Part shown: piece by piece, positions 7,778 to 15,210 of the stretch
Numbering within the stretch: position 1 is the first letter of the stretch
How the letters are laid out: the number at the start of each line of letters is the position of its first letter
Origin: CAZMVU01 sp964569295
GTDB lineage: Bacteria; Hydrogenedentota; Hydrogenedentia; Hydrogenedentales; JAGMZX01
Assembly: GCA_964569295.1 (NCBI GenBank)
Contig: CAZMVU010000073.1
Coordinates: 1 to 21,787 of the forward strand
Reading direction: 5' to 3'
DNA length: 21,787 nt
Translations under genes and position numbers: made by a program
The notes under the pieces: model-generated
Database searches by the model: none
The model's input: the letters and a program-made list of their open reading frames with translations, nothing else
What the model was told of the DNA's origin: nothing

Positions 7778-9244
7778 GTGGCAGACACGTTGAAGATATT
7801 GCATGTGGCGGCCGAGATGACGCCGCTCCTGAGCACGGGCGGTCTGGCCGAGGTGGTGAACGCTTTGCCCAAGGCGCAACGCCTGCAGGGGCATGATGTA
7901 CGTGTGGCCATGCCTTGCTACAAAGGCATTCCGGCCGAGAACCGGGGGGAGCAGGTGGCGGCGTGCACGGCGCGAATGGGCGGCAACACAGTCCATGGCG
8001 CCTTGCGGCGTGCCACTGCGCCCGAGACCGGGTTGCCCCTGTACCTGGTCGAGCATGAGGGTTTCTTCGGGCGTGAGCAGCCCTATGGCCACGAGTTCGG
8101 GGAATATGGCGACAATGCGGAGCGGTTCTGCTTCTTCTGTCTTGCCCTGCTCGACAGTCTGCCCGCAACCGGGTGGATTCCCGATGTGGTGAATTGCCAC
8201 GACTGGCAGACGGGCGCATTGCCCATGGCGATCAAGACGACCTTCGCGAACCATCCCGGCTGGGGGGGCACGCCGGTCATCTACACCATCCACAACTTAA
8301 ACTACCAGGGCCGCTTCGGTGCGGACCAGTTCCCGTATACGGGGCTTGAGCCGAGCTTATACAGCAGTGATTGCCTGGAGTACTTCGGGGACATCAACCT
8401 TATGAAAGGCGCTATCACCAAGGCCGACAAACTCAATACGGTGAGCCCTCGCTATGCGCAAGAAGTGCAGACGGCGGAGTACGGCGCCGGGCTCGACGGG
8501 GTGCTGCGTGGGCGTGCGCAAGATTTACAGGGTATCCTCAACGGTATCGACTATGATGTCTGGAGTCCGGCAGTGGACCAGCGCCTGCCCGCGCAATTCG
8601 ACAAGGACGATCTGGCGGGCAAACGCGTCTGCAAAAGCGACCTGCAAGCGGTGTTCGGGCTGCCCGGGGAGGATGTACCTTTGTTTGGCGTGGTCAGCCG
8701 CCTGACATGGCAGAAGGGTATCGACCTTCTGGTAGACGCGCTCGAGTACCTGAAAGAGGAGCCCTTTCAACTTGTACTTCTGGGTACGGGCGAGCAGTGG
8801 CTCGAAAACCGGATTCTAACGGCGTCGCAGCACTATCCAGACAAGATTCGCGTGATTCTCCGGTACGACAGCACGACGGCCCACAAGATTGTGGCGGGGG
8901 CAGATTTCTTTCTTATGCCGTCGCGCTACGAACCCTGTGGGCTCAGCCAGATGTACAGCCTCGCCTATGGGACGATACCCATAGTGCGGCGTACGGGCGG
9001 CCTTGCCGACAGCGTGAAGGACATCTCGCGGGTAAACGAGCGCAATGGCGATGCAAACGGCCTTGTGTTCACGCCCAGCACACCCCAAGCCCTGGCGCGG
9101 AGCATGCGCCGCGCCCTGCAACTCTACGCCACGCCGGCGCACCTGCACCGGCTGCGGATGTGTGGCATGCAAGAAGATTTTTCGTGGAACCGCACATGCG
9201 TGGACTACCTCAACCTTTACCGGCAAGCGCTCGGGACGGCGTAG
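7778..9244 (+). CDS. glgA: Glycogen/starch synthase (GT5)
   Basis: The product (488 aa) is a GT5 glycogen synthase that transfers glucose from ADP- or UDP-glucose to the end of an alpha-1,4-glucan. It starts with GTG at 7778, 8 bases after AAGGAGA. The N-terminal GT5 domain has LHVAAEMTPLLSTGGLAEVV and the block VVNCHDWQTGALP; the C-terminal GT-B domain has SRLTWQKGIDLL, SRYEPCGLSQMYSLAYGT and RRTGGLADSV. The nucleotide-sugar-binding motif KxGGL, normally in the N-terminal block, reads STGGL here because the Lys codon is AGC (Ser). The Arg and Lys of SRLTxQKG and the Glu of EPCGL are intact. No glgB, glgC or glgP is adjacent. tsaE follows after 2 bases, so the two are cotranscribed. Confidence 0.93.
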   Translation: MADTLKILHVAAEMTPLLSTGGLAEVVNALPKAQRLQGHDVRVAMPCYKGIPAENRGEQVAACTARMGGNTVHGALRRATAPETGLPLYLVEHEGFFGREQPYGHEFGEYGDNAERFCFFCLALLDSLPATGWIPDVVNCHDWQTGALPMAIKTTFANHPGWGGTPVIYTIHNLNYQGRFGADQFPYTGLEPSLYSSDCLEYFGDINLMKGAITKADKLNTVSPRYAQEVQTAEYGAGLDGVLRGRAQDLQGILNGIDYDVWSPAVDQRLPAQFDKDDLAGKRVCKSDLQAVFGLPGEDVPLFGVVSRLTWQKGIDLLVDALEYLKEEPFQLVLLGTGEQWLENRILTASQHYPDKIRVILRYDSTTAHKIVAGADFFLMPSRYEPCGLSQMYSLAYGTIPIVRRTGGLADSVKDISRVNERNGDANGLVFTPSTPQALARSMRRALQLYATPAHLHRLRMCGMQEDFSWNRTCVDYLNLYRQALGTA

Positions 9245-9246
9245 GC

Positions 9247-9723
9247 ATGGGCGATACGTTAACCCTCGATACGGTGTCCGCTGAAGCGACGGAGGCCCTC
9301 GGGCAGGCATTGGCGGTCTTGCTGCCCCCGGGCGCCATGGTGGCGCTACGCGGCGATCTCGCTACCGGCAAGACCTGTCTGGTGCGTGGTATGGCGGCCC
9401 ACTGCGCCGACCGTGCGCCGGTACACAGCCCCACCTTTACCCTTGTCAATGCCTATGGGCCGGAAGGCCGTCTCGTGCATATCGACCTGTATCGCCTCAC
9501 CGGCCCGGAAGAAGTGGCTGCGTTGGGTTATGAAGAGTTGTTCGAGCCGGAAGGCGTGTGCGTGGTCGAGTGGGCCGATCGCGCCGAGGGATTGCTGCCA
9601 GCGCGGCGGCTGGATATACAACTCACGCATGCCGGCGGCGATAGGCGGCGCATTGCATTGGCAGATCATGGTGTGCTGCCACCTGACTGGCGTGATCGGT
9701 TGCACGCCGCGCGCCGCGTGTAG
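9247..9723 (+). CDS. tsaE: tRNA t6A threonylcarbamoyladenosine synthesis ATPase TsaE
   Basis: The product (158 aa) is the P-loop ATPase of the TsaBDE complex, which makes the universal t6A37 modification of ANN-decoding tRNAs. The Walker A is GDLATGKTCLVRG, a small variant of the family's usual GDLGAGKT. It is followed by the typical SPTFTLVNAY, HIDLYRL and VVEWADRAEGLLP blocks. Length is normal. ATG 9247 lies two bases after the glgA stop and has no Shine-Dalgarno site of its own, so translation probably depends on glgA ribosomes. tsaB and tsaD are not in the window. Confidence 0.92.
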   Translation: MGDTLTLDTVSAEATEALGQALAVLLPPGAMVALRGDLATGKTCLVRGMAAHCADRAPVHSPTFTLVNAYGPEGRLVHIDLYRLTGPEEVAALGYEELFEPEGVCVVEWADRAEGLLPARRLDIQLTHAGGDRRRIALADHGVLPPDWRDRLHAARRV

Positions 9724-9785
9724 GCCGGCGCCAAACCCAGGTGCCGCTACCCTGCTCTGACGTGCCAAAGGTATTCAGTCATTTC

Positions 9786-9818
9786 GCTGGCGGTGGCGAA
9801 GCGGTCGTGCCGGCCAGC
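9786..9818 (+). terminator. Possible weak terminator after tsaE
   Basis: GCTGGC (9786-9791) pairs with GCCAGC (9813-9818), and two or three further pairs are possible across a bulge. The tail AATTTGTC is only moderately U-rich. It lies in the 124-base convergent gap between tsaE and the repeat-protein gene. Confidence 0.28.
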
Positions 9819-9847
9819 AATTTGTCGAGCATCGGGCCGCCCCGCTC

Positions 9848-11278
9848 CTACATAGGGGGTATGCGCGACTCGATATTGCTGAGCCAGGCGCCCACATCGC
9901 GGAAGTTCACATTGGCACTTTGCACTTTGCGCAGGAGCTGGCGTGACTTTTCAAGTTCACCGCACTGTGCGCAGGCGAGCGCGAGCATATAAAAGTATTC
10001 TATGTTGCTGTTGCGCACCCCTCCCCCTGTAAGATAGTTTTCCAGAGCTGCGGCACAACGCTCAAAATCGTGCAGTTCGTAGAAACTGCGCCCGAGCAGT
10101 GCACGCGATTCCGCGTAATCGGGATGATGCTCCGGCACGCGCTGCAACATGGGAATGGCGCGCTCCCATTGGCCTGCGCGGACGAATGCGGACCCGGCGC
10201 CGAAAAACTCTCCGGCCTGTCGAAAGCACTCGGCGGCGCGAATTGGATTGTTGGCCTTCGAAAAGCAATCGCCTGCCTCGCGCATATTCCCGGCCCGGCC
10301 GTATGCCTCGGCGGCCTGTTGCCAGTTCTCGTTGTTTTCATGATGGCGCGCGGCGGCCAGGAGCGCGTCGCGGCCGCGGCCAGCAACCTTGAACATGCGT
10401 GCCGCCTCTTCAAACCGCCCGAGTTTCGTGTAGAGATCGGCGGCCCGCGCGGCATCGCCGCTTTCGGCAAAGAGTTGCGCCGCCAGGTCGTTTCTTCCGG
10501 CATCGGCGAAGCGGCGGGCGACGGCGCATTGCAGGTGTTGGCGCTCTTCTAACGGCAGCCTCTTGCCAATAGGCTGCTCCTGGAGGAGTGCATAGCACTG
10601 GTCGGCAGCGCTGAGCTGCTCTTCCTTCGTGCCACGGCCTTCGTCGAAGTAGGAACGCAGCCTGTTGGCGGCCGCGCCCATGCGCCCGCCCCGTGCATAG
10701 GCGGCCGCCGCGGCCACGGGATTGCCCGCCTTCTCATAAGCCGCCGCCGCCTGCCGGTATTTGCCTTTCTCTTCGAAAAAATGCGCGGCTGTGGCATGGT
10801 CACCCGTCTTTTGCAAGAGTCTTGCGGCTTGCACCGTGAGCCCCGCTTTGGAAAGCTCCATGGCCGCGCGGTGTTTGTCCCCGGCCTTCTTGTACCACTT
10901 GGCCGCTTCCTTCGGGCGGTTGACAGATGCGTAGATTTCGCCTAGCCGGTCATAGCGTTTCGCTTTTTTCAGCGGGGCAACGGTACCCTCGAGGTCTTTG
11001 GTTGCCTCGAGGGACTGGGTGAACTGGCTATCCTGCTCGCCGTAAAAGGCATTGTCGGTCCCATCGAGAAGATCTTCCGATCGCAGCCGGCGCCGGCGCA
11101 TGGCGTGTATGAAGAACAGGTAGATCTCATAGATGGCGAGCAGGATGAACAGGGTGAGCACAACCTTTAGAATCACCTGGACGCGATCAGAGAAGGGAAT
11201 TCCTTCATTGAACCAGCGAGCAAAAAGGCGGATGAATGCGCCAAGAAACCGGTTCCAGTAGAAGTCCAAAATCTGCAT
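9848..11278 (-). CDS. Membrane-anchored TPR-like repeat protein
   Basis: The product is about 476 aa. A single strong membrane helix at about residues 33-58 (rich in Val, Leu, Ile and Phe) is followed by a basic stop-transfer cluster, RRRRLR at 61-66. The rest is helical-repeat sequence. From about residue 95 to the end, units near 20-35 residues long recur with the patterns AAxxYxKAG and AAxxFxxAG, for example YRQAAAAYEKAGN, RAADLYTKLGRFEEAARMF, QQAAEAYGRAGNMREAGDCF and RAAECFRQAGEFFGAG. This is TPR/SNAP-like and implies protein-protein scaffolding at the inner membrane. The ATG at 11278 has AAGGA 10 bases upstream and places the membrane helix near the N-terminus; the frame upstream is not protein-like. 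No enzymatic domain is visible and the partner is unknown. Confidence 0.75.
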   Translation of the reverse strand: MQILDFYWNRFLGAFIRLFARWFNEGIPFSDRVQVILKVVLTLFILLAIYEIYLFFIHAMRRRRLRSEDLLDGTDNAFYGEQDSQFTQSLEATKDLEGTVAPLKKAKRYDRLGEIYASVNRPKEAAKWYKKAGDKHRAAMELSKAGLTVQAARLLQKTGDHATAAHFFEEKGKYRQAAAAYEKAGNPVAAAAAYARGGRMGAAANRLRSYFDEGRGTKEEQLSAADQCYALLQEQPIGKRLPLEERQHLQCAVARRFADAGRNDLAAQLFAESGDAARAADLYTKLGRFEEAARMFKVAGRGRDALLAAARHHENNENWQQAAEAYGRAGNMREAGDCFSKANNPIRAAECFRQAGEFFGAGSAFVRAGQWERAIPMLQRVPEHHPDYAESRALLGRSFYELHDFERCAAALENYLTGGGVRNSNIEYFYMLALACAQCGELEKSRQLLRKVQSANVNFRDVGAWLSNIESRIPPM

Positions 11279-11526
11279 CGAAAATAATCCTTGGGAAGAC
11301 AGCCTGCACGTTCGGCTCGATGGTATCCGAAAAGCGCAAACTGCGCAAGGCAACAGGCCTGGCACGCTCGTTCACGGTATTGAAGGAGAAGTACCATAAA
11401 GATTTGTGGCTCGGGCTTTCAGCACTCTTGCGTGCGCGGTGCCGGGTGACCTGAGCCTGCGGCCCAGGCTGATATGGTACGGGCCGTTGCCCCTGAAGAA
11501 AGGGCGGGTTCTGATCTACCGGCAGG
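11279..11526. other. Upstream region of the repeat-protein gene, no gene seen
   Basis: Together with the stretch to 12285 this is about 1 kb without a convincing gene. I see no gene here. It should hold the minus-strand promoter of the TPR-like gene, but no clear -35/-10 pair stands out. A small hairpin (AGCCTG and CAGGCT around 11455-11471) has no U-tract. Confidence 0.5.
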
Positions 11527-11799
11527 GCGAGCGTACCCGCGAGCCGCATAGAAACCGTGGCGCACAAAAGGGAGGGCGAGCGTACCCGCGAGCCGCATAG
11601 AAACCGTGGCGCACAAAAGGGAGGGCGANNNNNNNNNNNNNNNNNNNNNNNNNNNNNNNNNNNNNNNNNNNNNNNNNNNNNNNNNNNNNNNNNNNNNNNN
11701 NNNNNNNNNNNNNNNNNNNNNNNNNNNNGGGCGAGCGTACCCGCGAGCCGCATAGAAACCGTGGCGCACAAAAGGGAGGGCGAGCGTACCCGCGAGCCG
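11527..11799. repeat. 49-bp head-to-tail tandem repeat, interrupted by an assembly gap
   Basis: A 49-base unit beginning GCGAGCGTACCCGCGAGCCG is repeated without spacers. Full copies lie at 11527-11575, 11576-11624 and 11731-11779. A fourth copy starts at 11625 and runs into the N run, and a partial 20-base copy (11780-11799) ends the array. The visible copies are identical. Because 49 is not a multiple of 3, the minus strand stays open in all three frames, giving artefactual ORFs; the plus strand has a TAG in each unit. True copy number is hidden by the gap. There are no spacers, so it is not a CRISPR. The role is unknown: minisatellite, or a local array of a dispersed intergenic element. 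Confidence 0.95.
11629..11728. other. Assembly gap (100 N)
   Basis: Exactly 100 N, the usual placeholder for a gap of unknown size. It lies inside the 49-bp array, so the break was almost certainly caused by the repeat. The distance across it is not a whole number of units, as expected for an arbitrary placeholder. Confidence 0.97.
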
Positions 11800-12285
11800 A
11801 AACTGGACGCAAGCCCCCAAGAGGGTGGCCGGAGATGACCGCGCTCCCGGGCGCCGCACTGTATAAATGTGAGAAATACTTGTGCTGCTACAAGTGGCCG
11901 GTAATGCTGGAAATTTTGTAATTTTTTCGCCGTAAGGTGCAAGAGGGCGCATACATCGTGACTCATGAAGACAACGGGTGGGCGAGAACCGCTCACGACG
12001 CCGATACCGGCGCGGCCATGAAGTACGGAAAACGGCGCACGGCAAACGGCTGAAGAATTACGAAAACCGCATGATCACGGCGAGGCCATACGCGCCGCGT
12101 ACGATGCAGCAAACGATTACGCTGCCTCCTTTCTTCTTGATTCAGCACGTCGCAACATGCACAATACGCATCGCATGTGGCGCTCAAGCGTTGGCGTTAC
12201 TTCAGTTTCTTGGGGAGTTTTTGCGGCATTCCGAAGTGGCGCAGTTGTTTTGGTGGCGTACACGTGCGGCAGGAGGTGCCGTCTA
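11800..12285. other. Gene-free stretch before the metallophosphoesterase gene
   Basis: This stretch looks lower in GC than its surroundings and includes an AT-rich patch at about 11908-11928 with a T6 run. No ORF here has family-like sequence. A frame from GTG 11958 ends after 32 codons. A different frame (12010-12285) stays open and joins the metallophosphoesterase frame upstream of its true start. It could be a decayed gene or plain leader. A TATAAA at 11862-11867 has no matching -35. Confidence 0.45.
12271..12277 (+). promoter_or_regulatory. Shine-Dalgarno site selecting a TTG start
   Basis: A perfect AGGAGGT lies 8 bases before TTG 12286. It decides the start of the metallophosphoesterase gene against the upstream in-frame ATG at 12157. 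Confidence 0.8.
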
Positions 12286-13011
12286 TTGCGATACGCCATA
12301 ATCTCGGATATTCATGCCAATCTGGAAGCGCTGGAAGCGGTGCTCGCGCGGATTGCAGAAATGGGCGTAGACCAAATTGTCTGCCTGGGCGACGTGGTGG
12401 GCTACAATGCCAGCCCGAACGCGTGCGTCGATATAATTCGTGATCGCGAGATACCGACTATCATGGGTAACCATGACGCCGTTGCCTGTTTGCTGGAAGA
12501 GCCCTGGGGCTTCAACCCCGTGGCAATGCAGGCGGCCATGTGGACGCGCGAACAGTTGTCCGACGACAACCTGGCGTGGATACAGCAATTGCCTATGCAT
12601 GTGTTTACCGATGATTTTGTCGGGGTTCACGGCGCGCCGGGCGACCGCGATATGTATTTGTTTTCGTGGGAGGATATCCTTCCACATGTAGCCTTCCTGG
12701 ACGAAGTGGACCGGCGCATATGCATGTTCGGGCATACGCATATGCCGGGTATCTTTTCGAGCGACGGCGCGTATTCGCCGGAAGACGACAACCGGTTTCA
12801 ATTGGACGAGGATAAGCCGTTCTTCATCAACCCGGGTTCCGTCGGGCAACCACGAGACGGCAACAGCCGGGCGGCTTTCGGTTTGTACGACAGCGATGAG
12901 CATGTATTCGAACAAGTACGGCTGACATATCCGGTGGCGGAGGCGGCGCAACGAGTAACCGATGCGGGCCTGCCGGAGTTCCTGGCGGATCGATTAGGCC
13001 TGGGCCGGTAA
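12286..13011 (+). CDS. Calcineurin-like metallophosphoesterase (YfcE/ApaH-like superfamily)
   Basis: The product is 241 aa, starting at TTG 12286 with an ideal ribosome site. It begins LRYAIISDIHANLEAL, so the first metal motif DxH is right at the N-terminus as in homologues; the longer frame from ATG 12157 adds non-conserved residues. Further motifs are GDVVGYNA (GDxxG), GNHDAV (GNHD), VHGAPGD, FGHTHMP (GHTH) and INPGSVGQPRD. Together they define a dinuclear-metal phosphoesterase of the small, stand-alone bacterial type often annotated as a diadenosine-tetraphosphatase-like or phosphodiesterase protein. The natural substrate cannot be read from sequence. hisB follows after 41 bases on the same strand, so cotranscription is likely. 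Confidence 0.9.
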   Translation: MRYAIISDIHANLEALEAVLARIAEMGVDQIVCLGDVVGYNASPNACVDIIRDREIPTIMGNHDAVACLLEEPWGFNPVAMQAAMWTREQLSDDNLAWIQQLPMHVFTDDFVGVHGAPGDRDMYLFSWEDILPHVAFLDEVDRRICMFGHTHMPGIFSSDGAYSPEDDNRFQLDEDKPFFINPGSVGQPRDGNSRAAFGLYDSDEHVFEQVRLTYPVAEAAQRVTDAGLPEFLADRLGLGR

Positions 13012-13052
13012 GCTGCGGGTGTGAACACGAATTTTGCTGGAGAGCCGGTGTT

Positions 13053-13643
13053 ATGCGTGAGGCTGCAATAAACCGGGACACGCGGGAAACGAAAATCAGC
13101 GTCAAGGTGAACCTGGACGGCCAGGGGCAGGCCGATGTGGCCACGGGCGTGGCGTTCATGGATCACATGATCGATCACCTCGCGCGCCACAGCCTCATGG
13201 ATATCATGGTGCGGGCCGAAGGCGACCTCGAAATCGACGCGCACCACACGGTAGAGGATCTGGGCATATGCCTGGGCAAGGCCCTGCTCGACGCGATTGG
13301 TACGGCCGAGGGCATCGGGCGTTATGGCGCAGCCGCCGTGCCGATGGATGAGGCGTTGGCCGAGGTGGCGCTCGATGTGAGTGGGCGGCCCTTCCTCGTG
13401 TTCAATGCGCAATTTGCCCGCGGCCGCGTCGGCAATTTTGACGTGGAACTGGTCGAGGAGTTTTTGCGTGCCTTCGCGGTGAACGCCCGGCTTACGCTGC
13501 ATGTGAACCTGCGCTACAGTCAGAACGTTCACCACGGCATAGAAGCGATATTCAAGGCGCTGGCCCGCGCCCTTCGCGGGGCCATCGCAAAGGATGAACG
13601 GGTCGCGGGTATTCCCTCGACCAAGGGAACCATCGAAACGTGA
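13053..13643 (+). CDS. hisB: Imidazoleglycerol-phosphate dehydratase
   Basis: The product (196 aa) is the monofunctional HisB dehydratase, which converts imidazole glycerol phosphate to imidazole acetol phosphate. The two metal-binding half-site motifs are DHMIDHLARHS with DAHHTVEDLGICLG in the first half and NVHHGIEAIFKALARALR near the end; the second is followed by the typical tail IPSTKGTIE. There is no phosphatase domain. GGAGA lies about 9 bases before the ATG. The stop overlaps the GTG of hisH as GTGA, so translation is coupled. The rest of the his pathway, including the usual hisA and hisF partners, is not in the window. Confidence 0.96.
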   Translation: MREAAINRDTRETKISVKVNLDGQGQADVATGVAFMDHMIDHLARHSLMDIMVRAEGDLEIDAHHTVEDLGICLGKALLDAIGTAEGIGRYGAAAVPMDEALAEVALDVSGRPFLVFNAQFARGRVGNFDVELVEEFLRAFAVNARLTLHVNLRYSQNVHHGIEAIFKALARALRGAIAKDERVAGIPSTKGTIET

Positions 13644-14272
13644 TAGCGATAGTGGATTATGGACTCGGCAACCTGCGCAGTGCCCAAAAAGGGCTCGAGC
13701 GCGCGGGACAGCGGGCGGTCATAACCGATGATCCGGACCAGATCGCCCGGGCCGACGGCGTGGTGCTGCCGGGTGTGGGCGCGTTCAAAGACTGCTACGA
13801 CGGGCTTGTGGGCGCAGGATTGGCCGAGCCGGTGAAAGCGGCGGCCGCGAGCGGCCGTCCATTTCTGGGGATATGCGTGGGCCTGCAATTGCTCTTCGAC
13901 TACAGTGAAGAGGGTGAAGGTTCGCCGGGTTTAAGCGTGCTTCCCGGGCGCGTAGTGCGTTTTCCCGATGGCCGCGAAACCGGCCTCAAAGTGCCGCATA
14001 TGGGATGGAACCGCGTGCAGACCGTATCAGGCCGCGCGTGTCCGCTTTTGGCGCCCGGCGACTCGCCCTACGCTTATTTCGTCCACAGTTATTTCGCCCA
14101 GCCGGAGGACGCGAGCCATGTTCTGGCCACTTCGGAACATGGCATCGCCTTTCCCGCCATTGTTGGTTGCGGCAATGTCATCGCGGTACAATTCCACCCG
14201 GAGAAGAGCCAGGCGGCGGGCATAGGCATTCTCGAGGCTTTCGGTAAACTGGTGCGAGGCGCTGCGGCATGA
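13640..14272 (+). CDS. hisH: Imidazole glycerol phosphate synthase glutaminase subunit
   Basis: The product (210 aa) is the class I glutamine amidotransferase subunit of IGP synthase. It hydrolyses glutamine and channels ammonia to HisF. The protein starts IVDYGLGNLRSAQKGLERAG, as in the family. The nucleophile elbow is GICVGLQLLF (catalytic Cys), followed by GWNRV, YFVHSYFA and VQFHPEKSQ with the catalytic His and Glu. The GTG start overlaps the hisB stop, and the TGA overlaps the ATG of the universal stress protein gene. HisF, which HisH needs for function, must be encoded elsewhere. Confidence 0.96.
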   Translation: MIAIVDYGLGNLRSAQKGLERAGQRAVITDDPDQIARADGVVLPGVGAFKDCYDGLVGAGLAEPVKAAAASGRPFLGICVGLQLLFDYSEEGEGSPGLSVLPGRVVRFPDGRETGLKVPHMGWNRVQTVSGRACPLLAPGDSPYAYFVHSYFAQPEDASHVLATSEHGIAFPAIVGCGNVIAVQFHPEKSQAAGIGILEAFGKLVRGAAA

Positions 14273-15099
14273 TACGAAAAATTCTCGTCCCTACGGACGG
14301 CAGCGAGACAGCGAATGTCGGGGTACACTATGCAGTGGCCCTCGCGCAGCGTAGCGGAGCGGCCTTGTATGGCCTGCATGTGATCGATGTGAAGTTGCTG
14401 GAAGGGCCGTTTCTCCGTGATTTGTCGGCCTCGCTGGGCACCGCACCGTATGTGAATTACCAAGGGAACATTACGCTCATCCTCGAGGAACGGGGCAAAG
14501 CCGCCCTCGAAGTCTTTCGCGAGGCCTGTGAGAAGGTGGGCGTGCCGTGTGACACGGAGCAATGCACGGGCGTTGTGGCACACGAAATCGCTGCGCATAG
14601 CGAGCTGGCGGACCTGGTGGTTATGGGCCGCGCTGGGGAACATGGACCGTGGATCGAAGGCCTGCTCGGTTCGACGACGCAGGCCGTGGTGCGCCGGGCG
14701 CATGCCCCGGTGCTCGTTACCGGCGCCGCGGCCATCGAGGGCAACCTGCTTCTGACGGTCTACGACGGCAGTGACCATGCCAAGAGCGCGCTGCGGCTTG
14801 CGGCGGAATGGGCGAGCCAATGGCAAGCGCCGCTGCATGTACTCAGTGTAGGGGAAGATATCGCGGAGAAGCGGCTTGCGGAAGCGGGCGAATACCTGGA
14901 GGCCTACGCCATCGAGGTGACGCCGGTGCAGAAGCAGGGCGACCCAAGCGAAACGATTGTTGAATACGCGCGTACAAGGGGGGCGGACTTGCTCATCATG
15001 GGCGCGTATGGCCATAGCAAGGTGCGTGAGTGGGTGCTCGGGAGCAAGACCTCCTATGCACTCAACCATTCGCCCTGTCCGGTTTTGCTTGTGCGGTAG
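14269..15099 (+). CDS. Tandem universal stress protein (two Usp domains)
   Basis: The product (276 aa) has two Usp domains. The first (residues 1 to about 160) starts IRKILVPTDGSETANVG and ends with the nucleotide-binding pattern GRAGEHGPWIEGLLGST. The second (from about 160) has LLTVYDGSDHAKSALR and ends GAYGHSKVREWVLGSKTS. Both keep the G-x2-G-x9-G-S/T motif of ATP-binding Usp proteins, so ATP binding is likely in each half. The role is probably stress response or signalling, in the cytoplasm. Its ATG overlaps the hisH stop as ATGA, an unusual place for a stress gene, and implies expression tied to the his genes. Confidence 0.92.
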   Translation: MIRKILVPTDGSETANVGVHYAVALAQRSGAALYGLHVIDVKLLEGPFLRDLSASLGTAPYVNYQGNITLILEERGKAALEVFREACEKVGVPCDTEQCTGVVAHEIAAHSELADLVVMGRAGEHGPWIEGLLGSTTQAVVRRAHAPVLVTGAAAIEGNLLLTVYDGSDHAKSALRLAAEWASQWQAPLHVLSVGEDIAEKRLAEAGEYLEAYAIEVTPVQKQGDPSETIVEYARTRGADLLIMGAYGHSKVREWVLGSKTSYALNHSPCPVLLVR

Positions 15100-15210
15100 C
15101 ACACGGACGTTTCCGAACAGTCCGGATCTAGTCGGCTGCGTTGGTATTGGGGTGAGGCGGCCATGTGCCGGCATGCATGCCAGACAGTGGCAACAGGAAT
15201 AATAAGGTCT

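Noticed and set aside
11527..11799. CRISPR array
   Set aside because: The 49-base units abut directly with no spacers and no cas genes are nearby; it is a plain tandem repeat.
11205..12045. Long minus-strand proteins across the repeat (Arg/Pro/Leu-rich)
   Set aside because: They arise because the repeat lacks stops on the minus strand in all frames and because N codons are read through; the same peptide appears in shifted frames.
15170..15181. Operator upstream of the HDOD gene (GGCATGCATGCC)
   Set aside because: It is a perfect 12-base palindrome, but it is a single copy with no nearby regulator or promoter; chance is plausible in this composition.
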